Assembly (NCBI RefSeq): GCF_001577835.2
Contig: NC_029516.1
Span: 48,705,766 to 48,769,765 of the forward strand
Direction of reading: 5' to 3'
From: Coturnix japonica
Taxonomy: Eukaryota; Chordata; Aves; Galliformes; Phasianidae
DNA length: 64,000 bases
Under the pieces are notes generated by a model, which was not told the origin of the DNA, did not search any database, and saw only the letters and a list, made by a program, of their open reading frames with translations. The stretch's first letter is position 1; every line of letters starts with the position of its first letter. Position numbers and translations under genes: made by a program. Shown in pieces: positions 32,787 through 45,204 of this stretch.

Positions 32787-32880
32787 ATCACAGAATGGCC
32801 CAGGTTGAGGGGACCTCAAGGATCATGAATCTCCGACCCCCCTACACAGGCAGGGCCACCAACACCAGCCTCCAAAACCT
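32787..32880 (-). repeat. Short CR1 3' end, antisense
   Basis: GAATCACAGAATGGCCCAGG, then GGACCTCAAGGATCATGAAT and CACAGGCAGGGCCACCAACA. A solitary CR1 tail of roughly 95 bp. Confidence 0.75.
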
Positions 32881-34429
32881 TTTCAGTCTGTGTCTTTTCT
32901 TCCAACACTCTGAACCAAAGCAGAGATCTCTGGGAACCTGTGGGCAGTTACGTCCTTGCTGGGAAGCAATTGGGAGTGCTTTGGGTTACGGCACTCAGGT
33001 CTTGGAGTACCAGTGCTGAGTACATTACTCATACAGTCCCCAGGCAGCAGGCGTCGTGCTGTACTGCCAGAGATAGTTACATCCCATAACTCTTTATTAC
33101 CCTTTTTACAGTTTCAGGCAGAAGGAAAGGTGGGTTTCCTGGCTGGAAGAACACCTTGCCGATAAATCACTCCATTACCCCATTGGCTTTTAAGAACTGT
33201 AACCTGTTTGCACTTTAATCTTTAAAAAAGAAAAAAAGAAAGATGGTTGTTTTAGTTTTGACTAATGCTTATTATTGTAGGGTTATAAATCTGTAGCATT
33301 CACAGGCATGTTATCAAGCTTTAAAATCACAGATGGACTGATCAGTTCCTCCACTGTTTTCCTGCCAAATCCTTATCCACTTCTTGGATGAGGAAGAAAA
33401 AACATCACTGTAAATTATTTCTTCCCCAGAAGGTATTTATATTGTAGCTGTTGCCAAAGGGATTTTCTACACCCGCCGCTCACAGGAGTCTTCTTTTAAT
33501 CAGGTAGATAGAAAAAGGGCTGGGTTGTGCGCTTTCTTCCCCATTTTGAGCCTTGCCCATCAAGAACTATGTCTGTCCCTTTCCCCTTATATATGCCTGT
33601 GCATGTCCATTGTGGAGCACTGAGCTCTACAGAGGAACAGGTGCCTCTTTGTCCAGCCAGAGGCCAGGACATGGGCTGTGATGACAGAAGGCCACTTTTG
33701 GGTGTACTGAGCACCCCCATGGCGTAGAAACACTTGGGATGCCAGGGGTTGTCCCTCCTGTCCCTGCTCAGACCCAGGGCCTCCAAAAGGCCTCCAAAAT
33801 CAGCCTAGAAGAATAGAAGATGCAGGCTTCTGGCCACTCCTCCTGCCAGACCCCACAAGCTCTTCCATTAATGGTCAGTGGATGAGGCAAAAGTTTTATC
33901 TTGATTGAGAAACACGAAGCTTTGTTTGTGAGACAAATACTTGTTTCCTTGTCTCCTGGGCAGGAATTCAGAATATTTGATGATTATCAATAGCAGGCAA
34001 GAGCATCGTTGCTGTATTCTTTCTTTTCCGTTCCTCTGGCTGAAGGTTAACCTTCCCATCACAGACCAATTCTTGGAGAGGAGTTTTTGGCGTAAGGCCG
34101 AGGCATTTGGGTACATCTCCAGAGAGCAGCTTTTGGTGCTCTGAGCCACCATGGATTTACCCAACCCATGCCAAGTAATTTCATTTTATTGTGTCTTGGT
34201 GCTCTATTGACCAGTGGTCTTTATTATAGTTTTTTGCCATTAAGGAGACAAACTCTGATGTGGGGACCATTGCCATATACATCTGTGGGCACTGCCAAGT
34301 ATGGAATTACTTCTCTGCAGACCCCAGACCCAGCAGCCCTTGCTCAGCATCAGCATAGCAGGCATGTGGTGGCCATGAGAGCCCATTTTCTCTCTGGCTT
34401 CTGGCACTGATAGAGGGACAGCTTCATTC

Positions 34430-34700
34430 AGAAAGACACTGAGACCCTGGAGTGTGTCCAGAGAAGGGCAGTGGAGCTGTCAAGGGTCGGGAGTACAAGT
34501 GGCTGATGGAACTGAGGCTGTTCAGTCTTGAGCAGAGGAGGCTCAGGGGAGACCTCATCACTCTCAACAGTGACCTGAAAGGAAGGTGTGTCAAGGTAAG
34601 GGTTGGCCTGTTCTCCCAGGTAACAGCAATAGGATGGGAGGAAATGGCCTCAAGTTGTGCCAGGGGAGGTTCTAGTTGGATATGAGGAAAAATATCCACT
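34430..34700 (+). repeat. CR1 LINE internal fragment, sense
   Basis: CCTGGAGTGTGTCCAGAGAA, GGCTGTTCAGTCTTGAGCAG, GGGGAGACCTCATCACTCTC and GAGGAAATGGCCTCAAGTTG follow the usual CR1 ORF2-end order. The final 3' UTR is missing. Confidence 0.85.
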
Positions 34701-35174
34701 TTCCTCCCAGCATGAGAAAGCTCCAGACCCCAGACCAGAGGATGAGGGGCTGGATTGGGCTTTTTCATATTTAGTTCATGTTTCACAACACCAGCTTTTC
34801 AACAGGCCCACCTCCCCCTCCCTGCCTGTGGTGACTCATCCCAGGAATTTTAATCTCCATTCTCTGTCTGTAGTTGTAAAATGTAATACCAGCAAAGTTG
34901 GGCTTATTTATCCCGAAGCCATGAAACTGTTGTCAGAAGAAATTGATACGAACTACTGAGGGGAGAAAAAGGGCTGCTGGTGCTGGGGAAGATTTGACTT
35001 GAACAGGGCTTTGAATTCTCAGCACTTCAAATGGAAATTTCCCTTTTTGAAGTGGATCCATTTTCATCTCTATTCCTTTCTTGTTTTTCAAACTACCTGA
35101 GTGAGGACTTAGAGGATTTGTTTGTGGGAGCATTAGTTCCTGCCGCAGCTCTTGTCTGCAAGAAGTTTCCACCA

Positions 35175-35480
35175 ACATGCCATGTCTTATGGGGAGCAGC
35201 TGAGGGAACTGGGGTTGTTCAGTCTGGAGAAGTTTCAGGGGAGACCCTATCGCTCTCTGCAGTGATCTGAAAGGAGGTTGTAGTGACAGGAGGTTGGCCT
35301 CTTCTCCCAGCTAACAGTGATGGGATGAGAGGAAATGGCCTTACGTTTACCAGGGAAGGTTCCCATTAGGAACAATTTCTTCTCAGAAGGAGCAGTGCTG
35401 CAGTGGCACAGGCTGCCCAGGGAGGTGGTGCAGTCACCGTCCCTGGAGGTGTTCCAGAACTGTCTCTGTTCCAGAACAGA
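35175..35480 (+). repeat. CR1 LINE internal fragment, sense
   Basis: GAGGGAACTGGGGTTGTTCA, GGGGAGACCCTATCGCTCTC, GATGAGAGGAAATGGCCTTA and CAGGCTGCCCAGGGAGGTGG follow CR1 order. It stops before the CR1 3' end. It lies about 0.5 kb after another CR1 piece of the same region, but the two overlap in CR1 coordinates, so they are separate insertions. Confidence 0.85.
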
Positions 35481-36020
35481 CTCTGGGTCCTTCCCAGAGT
35501 GGGGAGATGATACTTAATTTTACTTTCTCTCTGGGGTGAGGAAGAAATTGACCCACTGAGCACATCAGTGCTGGTCTTCCAGTTGCATTGCTGAGAAGTT
35601 TGCAGTAAGTGTTGCTGCAGGGCTCTGCTGGGAGAGGTTTTCCTGTGACTATGAAAAGGAGAATTTGTACCTCATCCAGTGAGAAGCCACGGTGGAGTGA
35701 ATGGCTGGTACCGACACCCCCAGTATGCACAGCCTTCTGGAGACACCACCGATCTATCTTGATGTCTTTTGAAGCCAGGCTGGCCCAGAAGCTGCTGGTT
35801 TACCATCCTATGGATATGTTTCAGCAGCCAAGCTAAGTAGATCCCTCTAGGCCCTCAGAACCCAACTACTCTGGACAAAGATTTGCCTGTGTAAACATGA
35901 GCATATCCAAGGTGCTCCAGATCAAATCATAAGGTCTTCACAGATATCTAAGGCCTAATGACTAAATAAAAAGCAGATCAAACATGTAAATTTGAACAGG
36001 GATTAATTACACACTTGCAA

Positions 36021-36025
<5 letters not shown>

Positions 36026-36082
<57 letters not shown>
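36026..36082 (+). repeat. (AAT)n microsatellite
   Basis: An uninterrupted run of about 19 AAT/ATA units followed by a short A run. Likely length-polymorphic. Confidence 0.98.
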
Positions 36083-36087
<5 letters not shown>

Positions 36088-37045
36088 GCCGTTTAGGTTT
36101 GTCTGCATTAACTATGCCCATGGGGCTGTTCCTTTGTATGTGATGATGCTCCATGAGATATTAGGTCTAGTTCCACCAGATCTCCTGAAAAGCCTTGAAG
36201 GCTCTGGGAAACTCTGCAAATACATTTTAGGAGGAGGTAGACGGTGAGAAGGGAAGTGTCGGCATCTCTTCCTCAGAGCAGGGGAGAAGCCTTTGTTGAG
36301 TGGCCTGAGGCTAGTTCTCAGCTCCTGGATTTCAAACAGATGTAATTATCACTTGGATAAGGTTCAGGACTCGGAGGGAGCTGCCAAATCTTTCATGAGG
36401 GAGTGAATATATCCCACTGAATCTTGGATTAAAAAAAAAAAACAAGAAAGAGAGGAGGAATATGATTTAACTTCGTAGGTGTTGTCTTGCATGTATGATG
36501 TCCTAGGTAGGATATACTCCCAGCAGTGTCCTATAGCCTGTCTTATAAACCCTTTTTTTGTCTGTTTGTTTTTTGCAGCATTTGTGATGTAATTTCATTT
36601 AAATGATTATTTATTTATTGCACTTATTCGTGGCATTTATAATCTAGCTGAAACCAAGTGGTATTGCAAATGTCTTTACAATACCTACTGTCCAAAGAGC
36701 TCTAGCCCAAGGAGTCTCGAACCAAATAGAATAGCTGATCTTCCAGGAATCCCACTGATTCTCCAAAGCTTTTGAGCTTTTTTTGCTCAGCCCTATAAGC
36801 TGCCTTTTCTTAAAGCTTTCCAAGTAAATTCTAAGTCCAATGGATTTCCATTCACACTTTTCCTGGTGTCTACGTGCTTTAAACCTTCAGATCTGCCTAA
36901 GCTGCAAATCCCTTGTGTCGTCATTGTGATAAAATCCCTGCCAATATTGGAGTTGAAGCTTTCGGCTTTTGCTCACTGAATTAAAAATCAAGGCCAGCTG
37001 GAAGAAGGGAATGATTTCAGAAAAAAAAAAAAAAAATAGAATAAA

Positions 37046-37400
37046 ATCACAGAATCACAGAATCACAGAATGGGTTGTGTTGGAAGGGACATGAAAAACC
37101 ATGTAATCCCAACTCCCTTCCATGAGCAAGGACACCTTCTATTAGTAGAGTCTGCGCCAGGCCCCATCCAGACTGGCCTTGAGTGCCTCCAGGTATGGCA
37201 CATCAAGAGCTTCTCTGCAAAACATACTCCAGTGTCTCAGCACCCTCATAGTAAAGAATTTCTTCCTAATGTCTAAGCTAAATCTGCCTCCTTTTAGTTT
37301 TAAGCCATTACCCCTTCTCCTATCACTACAGTCTCTGATACAATGTCTTGTAGCCCCCTTTAAGTACTGGCAATTTAAAGTTGCCTTTGTTTTCCAGACA
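37046..37400 (-). repeat. CR1 3' fragment, antisense
   Basis: Starts with an A-rich run and three copies of the reversed octamer (AATCACAG), then GTTGGAAGGGACATG, CTGGCCTTGAGTGCCTCCAG and AAGAATTTCTTCCTAATGTC. This is an ordinary truncated CR1 tail. Confidence 0.88.
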
Positions 37401-39439
37401 TGGTTTAACACAAATCCATTTCTTACAGTATTTCCAATTGCATTCTTTTGAACTGAAAGCGACCATCAGAATTACTCCTGTATACTCTATATACCTTTTA
37501 GGCCTTAAAAAAAAATACAACAGTCACCATGCTCATGATTTCTGGATGTAGGTCTGACACTCCAAGTCCTCAGTTCCCAGACTGGAGCTTGCTGTAGTAC
37601 GTACTCAATAGCATTTGTTGCATTCACATCTGTGCCCATACTTAATACAGATACAAATACAGAACATGTTCTTTAAGACAATGACCCCAAAACACAGCGT
37701 TTAACAATCTCAAAGCCACCTCTGGAAATGTTGACTGTTCTTACCACAAAGAATGCAGCCATTGCATGGGCATTGCTGCTGTTTTTCCTTCTCTTTCAAC
37801 ACGAGTTACTGCAGCATGTACAGAGATGACTTGGCACTCTCACCAAACTCACTTAACTAAAAATCGAGCCAGCTGCTAACTGAATGAGCTCCTCAGACAG
37901 GCTACTATAAACAACATTTAATATCCTTATGCTTTATGGGCTTGTTAACGTAAATGGAGCTTTTGAAGCTTTGATAGCACTGAAAAATGCAAAGCAATAG
38001 AGCACGCAGCATATAAACAGAGACAAATGCCTTGTGCCAACACACTGCGTGGCTCAGCTTTGATCCATCCAGCAAGGCCATTGGGATGAGCAGCTTCTGC
38101 AGGGCATCACTGCTCCCATGACACAGGGAGCAGCCTGGGTGATGTTGAAGGGCAGGTTTATTTAAGCGCTCAGGATTCCTCAAGGTGAAATGGCAGAAGG
38201 GCAGCCCAGTGATATTTCCTAGTGAGACACAGCAGGATCTGCTGGTGGTCATAACACGTTTACAAGAGGAGGGCTGCACTGGTGCTGAAATGAAGGGGAA
38301 ACCCAGGGCTGAAGTCACCTGGGCTTATCACTCAGTTCATCCTGGTGGCAGATGGGCTGAGCAAAGCCTGCTTTGTGGTGGCTCAGAGCTTTGATAAGGA
38401 ATGCATACAGAGATGCTCAGCAGTGATGAGCAAGCAGAATGAGGAGCAGTGGTGGGTAGATAGGGGTGGTGTGTCTTAGTTTCAGGCAGACAGGCACACT
38501 GTCATGCAGATGCTGTGGTCTCAGCCATTTTTGCACAAAGACTGGTGCTGAAATTGTATTGCTGCTTCTTTGTTGATATTTTTATGTCATTTGGAGAAGC
38601 TTCCATTACAACCATCAGAACCTGCCTAGTCTGCAGCTCTGTGGTTCCTCTTTCCAAAGAGTGTATTGCTGTGCTGAGTTGGACATCCATGCTACAGGCA
38701 TTGCATCTATTCCCTTACCCACATTCAAACAGCCAGCACTTAAACAGTGTGCCACGCTTCAAAACAGCTATTTCTCCTCCCTCCCTCTACCATCCTCCTT
38801 CCTTCTCTTGTGTGCAGATGCCACAGCACTGTGTTTGTACATCTGCCTCATTTCATTTATACATTGCTTAGTTTATCATCTGTTTTATTCATTAAGCACC
38901 GGTGAGCTTTAGCACCACTGATTGTATGGAAGTACAGATCATCTCTGCAGGAGTGTTCCACTGGGATAAATGCTCTGTATCTGAGTCTGGGACTTCTTCA
39001 GTGCTTCTTAAATTTAAAGAGCTACATCTAGAGAGCAGGATAGTATAGAATAATGCTGGCAGTAAAGGAAATCCATAAAAAGGCCTGAAAATTCCATTTA
39101 TTTGCAACTACTTGTTCTCTTTGTGATCTTGGTGCAGATGGAAAAGCTTGGTTGGAATTAAATGCCAGTGGTGGACCTCTCAGGAGCACAAAAATCTGCT
39201 ATATATGTCCAGAATTGCACAGCATCAAGATAAAGCAATATATTTTTCCTAATATCTAATACTAATATATCTTTTCCAGCACATGTAAAATTATAATCAA
39301 TACAAATGGAGGTCTGCACTAACACAGATTTAACTCTTGGTGTTCCTCCAAATGCAGGCTCTAGCCAAAATGACAAGGTAGGTCCCATAATAAAATGAAG
39401 CCAGATGAAAGCACAGTGCAATGGGTGAGAAGGAATTCA

Positions 39440-39550
39440 GAGTGAAATATCTAGTGGTTGGCAACCCTGCCTACAGCAGGAGGTTGGAACTAGATGACAT
39501 TTAAGGTCCTTTCCTACCCTAATAATTCTGTAGTTCTATGATTCTATGAG
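39440..39550 (+). repeat. CR1 3' end, sense
   Basis: GTGGTTGGCAACCCTGCCTA, GGTTGGAACTAGATGACATT and a terminal TTCTATGATTCTATGA, i.e. the last 110 bp of a CR1. Confidence 0.85.
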
Positions 39551-40429
39551 CTTGTTGGTTGCTACCTGCACCTGTAACCCACAGTTCTGGGGGTACTGAC
39601 TCTTATCAGCCATATCTGCAGACAGTGATGACAATGAACCAGGATCAGAGTTAACCACCCAGAGTTACAGATGTATGTGCTGACCTTGGCAAAGCCCCTT
39701 GATTACATGAATACAGCAAGTATGACTGGAGGTGGCTAAAAGTGTCTTCTGTGTCTGTTCCAGGAGCTGGGCTATGGTTAGCTTAGCATTTCCAGCTTTT
39801 ATGCATGCAGTTTCTGAACCTTTCAAGCAAATGGTTCTTTTGTAAGCTAAGACAAATAAAAGGAAACCAATTAAACTTAGCTTTTCTTCTTGTTTTTCCT
39901 TTGAAGTGCAGCCAGTAAACCCAGCCTGGGCATATACCTGTGCTTTCCATTCCTGAGCTGGGTTTTTTTTTGTGATTCACTGGAATACATATGGTCATTG
40001 GTTGTGGGGTTTTGTTGTTTGTTTTTTTGGCGTTTTCTATAGTCAAATGAATTTTAGTCATAACATTTTCAGTCAGCTCTGGAGCATCTTCTGTGCAGTG
40101 TCACCTTGCCAAACTGCTGTAAATTGCAAACAAATGCTCTTGGATTATTTCTCTGGTATCCCAACCTGACTCCTCTCCTTTTTTGATCCTCCACTGACTT
40201 TGGAGACCCACTGAAGTAACGGAGAGAGACATCCAACTTTAGAAATGCCTTCAGTCTGGTTTGTTTTTCCAGCATGGCTGGTTTGCTCAACTAAGAGAAG
40301 CTTTCTATCACTCTGCCAACGGATGTACTCACAGTGAGATAAAGAAAGCTGTGGAAAAATCACATGGGAAATACATGTGTAAGCACTTATAGATTTTTAC
40401 CAGCGAGAATGCCTCTGGGTTGTCAGAGT

Positions 40430-40555
40430 GTTCCCAGAACCGTGTAGATATGGCACTGAGGGACATGGTCAGTGGGCATGGTGGGGGTGGGCTGATGGTT
40501 GGGCTATATGATCTTAGTGGTCTTATCTAACTTGGAATATTCTATAATTCTATGA
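40430..40555 (+). repeat. CR1 3' end, sense
   Basis: CCAGAACCGTGTAGATATGG, CATGGTCAGTGGGCATGGTG and a terminal ATTCTATAATTCTATG. It shares its subtype with the copy at 32125-32508. Confidence 0.87.
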
Positions 40556-42489
40556 CTGACCTTGGCCAACAGCAGCAACCCTGTTGGTACCACTTCAAAC
40601 ATTTTATATGTCTTTTTTCCTTCCTTCTGAGTATGCTGGCATTAAAGGTTTTCAAAAATACTTTGCTTTTGTGTGACTGTTCTCTGTTCATTTATTCCAG
40701 TGTGATAAATTGGCCTTGATTGCTTTGCTGCCTGAACACAATTTCTCTACAGTGCTTTCTGGTTTTCTTTGGCCACGTTATTGACACTGGTAATATAACA
40801 TGAAAGGAGAGTGGATGGGCTTTCACAAAGAAATCAGCTAAATAGCTATTAGAGGATTAAAAGAAATCCCAGGGCCAGGATTACACATCTTTACAATGCT
40901 GATAATATCAAGGAGCAAATGGATTTGTAATTTAATGGCAGAAGACGGAAGATGACAGATGTGCGCTTTTTTTCATGTTTGATAGAAAGATTAAAGCCTG
41001 CATTTGGTGTGCAGCACTTTGATAAAGCTGTAGCACGGTTGCTTAGGGATATCAGTGCTGACTTTCTTGTAAATGGTGATTGTGCCACATGGAGAGAATT
41101 CTTCCGGTCACCATTTTTATTCAAACTTTAATTCTCGGGGTGACAAGTCGGATCATTGTCTGCCTTCAAAGTCTGGTAATGATAGACTTTAGAAGCTTTG
41201 AAGAACAACTTTGTCTGCACAGAAACAGCTTAGGAAAGCTTTTGAAATGTATCATTCACTTGAAACTTCTGCTGACACAAATAAGAATCACTGACCCACA
41301 CTTGGAAATCTTTTGGCTGACTTCTGCTTCCTTGTGCTAGAAGAATACGAGAGGTTTGCACGCCCATAGGAACTGTGAGAAGTGAAGTGTCCAGCTTTCC
41401 TGGGAGCTGTTCAACCCATCACAGATTTTTTTTGCACAGAAATAATTTGATTTTCATCCAGAACTTCATTTTCCTATAAAACTAATTGAACTCCAGCTTT
41501 TACACCTGCAGAACTGAAGTTGGACCAAGAGGTACATTCAGGACATCTTTTAGAGCTGTTAAAAGGAGTGAAATGTGCAATCTAAAATAAACATACATGC
41601 ATGTTTTTATTAGTATATAGGCTTTTTCGTCCATCTCCTTTATTTGAGATCCAGAGGTATTTCCAGCATGTTATTTCAGATATACAGACATGGTTCTGAA
41701 CAGATCATTAAGGACACACAAGAAATAAACCAGCCCCATCCAGATGTGCAGCTGTTCAGACTGCGACTCACATGGGAAGGGTCACCCTACAGCAGTGCAG
41801 ATCAAGTGCAGGCCCAGGACCACAAAGAGGAGATGCTTTCCTCTGATGAGCCTCCCTTAGAGGTACATCCCACATGAGATGAAGCTGGCAAGGGGCAGAT
41901 GGCTCCATCTGTCTGTCTGATCACCAAGGAGACACACTGTACCTTCTCTCCAGGATTTGAAACCACAGGATTGCAATGCTTGGATATGTCACTGCAGGAC
42001 TCAAACCTCCGTGAGAAGCATCTGATATAAAAATGTGTTTGGGGGGGGTTATCTGATGCCTCCCACCCAGACAGAAAAAGGCATTCTGCTCATTTTGATT
42101 TCTAGTGGTTTGGTTTGATTTGGATACTTACTTTCATTAAACATGTGTTAAGTGCTTTTCATCTTCAGAGAGCTTTACAGAGCATTTCACAGAATTTGTC
42201 TCAGGTACGCTGAATGCATGTTTTTCATAGGTAAGAGAGATTTGATCTCTGCTTTAAGGGAGAAATGCAACCCAGGCTTACTCACAGAGTTACCACCAGT
42301 GCCGCTCCATTCCCAGAAATATCAGAACTGAGGCACAGAGACTCTGAGTCTATTGTCAGAATCCATACAGAGAAGAAGAAAAACCAAAAAGGAATGAATC
42401 CCAAGCAGCCATCATACCACTATGTTGCCCTTCTCCCCTTTCTTGGATAACAAATATGAACACTGATGTATCCAAAAATCAGTGCCTAA

Positions 42490-42545
42490 GCTCTAGATCC
42501 TTAGATCTAGAGATTCAGATCTATTCAGATCTAGAGATCTGAATA
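42490..42545. repeat. Palindromic AGATCT/CTAGA cluster
   Basis: Within about 55 bp the palindromes CTAGAG, AGATCT and TCTAGA recur in both directions (AGATCTAGAGATTCAGATCT and again AGATCTAGAGATCTGAAT). Imperfect direct and inverted copies could form hairpins. Function unknown; most likely a local expansion of a short motif. Confidence 0.6.
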
Positions 42546-43106
42546 ACTGTTCAGGTAACAGGAATTAAACATTTGGGGTCTGGAAAACAGAAACAAACTG
42601 AATTAAATTTGTCAGAAAAGGAACCTGGCTACCACTTAAAGAATAAACTACAAAGCTTGTGACTGCCATTGATATCTCTGAATGAATGTTCTGTCAGAAG
42701 CCACTTGGACAACACATTCAGGCCTTTATTCATATATGAGTTGCATGCGATTTGCTTGAGTGTCTGCCTTTCAGTACTATTGAGAAACACATATGTGACT
42801 TAAGAAGAAATAATTGGGTTGAGAGCTGTAGCAATAGCTCAACCCAAGTACTTCTACTGCAAGTACTTGAAAGCAGGCTTCCAGTAGCTAAAAGTGTACA
42901 GAGATCCATAGCAGTGAACTAGAAATCAGCAGAGTATCTTTATATCTAGTAAATGCTATTAGAAGCCAACAGTATAAACATGCTAACTATCTAGATGTAA
43001 AAATCTAGATTAAAAACTGAGGTAGCACTTTGTGTGCACTTCCTATGCTATTCATTATCCACTGGAAAACAAAAACAAAACCCCATAGCCTGGATGTATT
43101 GCGTTT

Positions 43107-43112
43107 TTTATT
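43107..43112 (-). terminator. Possible polyadenylation signal of ASCL4
   Basis: TTTATT on the plus strand reads AATAAA on the minus strand, about 1.3 kb downstream of the ASCL4 stop. It is the first canonical signal I noticed on that side, so the assignment is tentative. Confidence 0.35.
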
Positions 43113-44420
43113 TAAATGAAATTTACGGACACATCTGAGGTATTTAATCAGTATGCATTCTCATTTACATAGGTGTTCAGTCAGCACGCTGTGAAGGAAA
43201 GACAAAATGATACAAAACCATTTCACCAAAGCGAGGCCAGAAAAGCAGAAGTTTGGAAGGTTTGTGCAAGACGTACAAGTGAGAAGGAGTTTACTTCGTG
43301 TTCAGAACAGGATTCAAGCTCATAGCTGAATGTTAATTAAGTCCGGCCTTGGGGAAAGGAAGATTTTTGAGCAATTTGGGGGGAAGTTTTCACTTTAAGC
43401 AGATATTGTCTGAATGAAAAGTATTTCATATACTTCAAGATATTCATTTGAAAAGATGGATTCTTTGAAAAAGTAATGTGATATTCTGATCAAAAGGGGA
43501 AATGCCTACACCTTCACACAGACGTAAACTGGTATATTTAATGTTACCCTTTTTGTACATACTACATAACCACTACAAGAGCCTATTTCTGAGTTCTGAC
43601 CAGTCAAAAATACTCAGGACTATTTTGTGTACAAACTCAATTTTGAGTAAAGAAATAAATAGGCTGGCAATGTGTTTTTTTTTTTAACATCAGAATTGAA
43701 GCTGTGCCTTTTTAGGTGTACTTTTACAACTCTCTGCCTACCACATTCTAGAACACATAGGAGTGAAAATGTCAGACTTGCTTTTCCTGAATATCATCCC
43801 TCCCATCATCACTGAATAGCCAGAATCCAATGCATGAGTTGCTTCTTTCGCTTTAGAAGATGCCACTTAAAAAAAAAATTACTCACAAGTTTATAACAAC
43901 AACATCTTTATCTATCAGAAACAGGAGCATTTCTGGGAGTTTTCTAACCATTTTAGGGAAGGTTGAGTTATCTAAATCTTACCTTTCCCAGTCGAAATGT
44001 TTGTTAACTGCGGTATTCCAAGTTAGCAAGCAGGAAAATAAAGGAGGAACTGGGAGAAAGGGAAAGGGGATTTCCTGAAATGGATTTATCTGGTTTTGTT
44101 CTCTTCTTGCATGAAAGGCAAATGAAAATAGAACAGAAGCTGAATGAAAAGTAGAATGCAAAGATTTGCTTCAGTTTTAACAATCCGAAGTTTAGTAACA
44201 CATTTGGAACAAATGAAGCAAGGTCTGTGTCCTTGCAAGTCATCTTCAAGTTCTGCACAGACAACACAGTTGTCCTTTGAAAGAGTGAGAATACCTTTAT
44301 CTTTTCTCCTAGCTGTTATCCTTTTTCCTGGTATTCATCTTAATCCGCAGAAAAATCCCAGGGGATTTAGTTCTGGCTTTCAGAAGGTCTTGAAGGCTTC
44401 TTTCTTCAGGGGTCCAATTC

Positions 44421-44987
44421 CTAGCTATTCACCTCCTCAAATTCACTGTAGGGGGATGAGGCTGAGGAGGCTTTCGACTCTCCATCACTGTTGCATTCCC
44501 GCAGAGGACCAGGGCTGGGAGCATTCGAGAGCTCCTTGGTGGTGAGCGTTTCCTTACTGCTGGACCCCAGGGGATGGCAGTCCAGCAAGCTCTGCAGGTG
44601 CTTGATGTAGCTTATGGCTGCCCGCAGAGTCTCCACTTTGCTGAGGCGCTTGTCAGCAAATTCCTTGGGCAGGTGCTCTCTCAGACGTGTGTAGCCCTCG
44701 TTCACACAGCGCACCCGCTGCCTTTCCCTCTCGTTCCTCTTCCGAATGAAGGCAGGCTCAAAGGAATAGTCATAGACGCCCACGTAGCCAGGGAATGGGA
44801 CATAGGAGATGTGACCTGTGTGCCCACCGTAGGCTCGCTCCCAGTACGATGGGTCTATATGGATGGGAACCCCAAAGGGTTCTCTCAGGGGAACCCCATG
44901 GGGATGGATGTGGCTGTTAGCCAGGGGCATCGATCCTGAAAATGCAATCCTGTTCAACAGTCCACCATCGTCTTTATTGCTGGCCAT
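44421..44987 (-). CDS. ASCL4: Achaete-scute family bHLH transcription factor 4
   Basis: Intronless 188-codon gene with a strong start context (AAAGCATGG). The bHLH lies at about residues 82-135. Its basic region RKRNERERQRVRCVNEGY and second helix ending SKVETLRAAISYIKHLQSLL are diagnostic of the achaete-scute group. The pre-bHLH motif YSFEPAF and the C-terminal ECNSDGESKASSASSP match human ASCL4 as I remember it (about 172 residues); the middle C-terminal part is longer here. ASCL proteins pair with class I E proteins and bind E-boxes as nuclear regulators; ASCL4 is the least studied and is linked to skin in mammals. It is divergent from PRDM4 with about 5 kb between them, as in the human 12q23.3 neighbourhood. 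No sign of decay. Confidence 0.95.
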   Translation of the reverse strand: MASNKDDGGLLNRIAFSGSMPLANSHIHPHGVPLREPFGVPIHIDPSYWERAYGGHTGHISYVPFPGYVGVYDYSFEPAFIRKRNERERQRVRCVNEGYTRLREHLPKEFADKRLSKVETLRAAISYIKHLQSLLDCHPLGSSSKETLTTKELSNAPSPGPLRECNSDGESKASSASSPYSEFEEVNS

Positions 44988-45192
44988 GCTTTGTCTTTTC
45001 TCACCAGCACAAAGTCAGCTCCCAAATGTGGCTTCCAAATCCTGTATCAATCCAGGCAAGAGGGAAACATTTGTACGGGCACTCTGCCCCGCAGGTGGCA
45101 ATTTCCTCTTGTTGTGTAGAAACTCAGATCTCAAAGCACTGCTGATGACTCAGGAGGTCCACTCATGCCTGGAAATCAGCTCTGAGCCTTGT

Positions 45193-45199
45193 CTTTATA
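45193..45199 (-). promoter_or_regulatory. Possible TATA box of ASCL4
   Basis: CTTTATA on the plus strand reads TATAAAG on the minus strand, about 206 bp upstream of the ASCL4 start codon. Spacing suits a 5' UTR of about 175 bp. There is no CpG island, which suits a tissue-restricted gene. Confidence 0.45.
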
Positions 45200-45204
45200 G
45201 ATGC

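Larger units (their letters stand above)
30920..43100. other. Gene-free intergenic region between RTCB and ASCL4
   Basis: About 12 kb with no convincing exon on either strand. It holds several CR1 fragments (listed separately), two simple repeats, and unique sequence. Open frames up to about 140 codons occur but show no family signature. Regulatory elements for ASCL4 could lie here; this is inference from position only. Confidence 0.6.

Noticed and set aside
33496-33786. 96-codon minus-strand frame between RTCB and ASCL4
   Set aside because: No splice context, no recognisable motif and no neighbouring exons; a chance frame is the simplest explanation.
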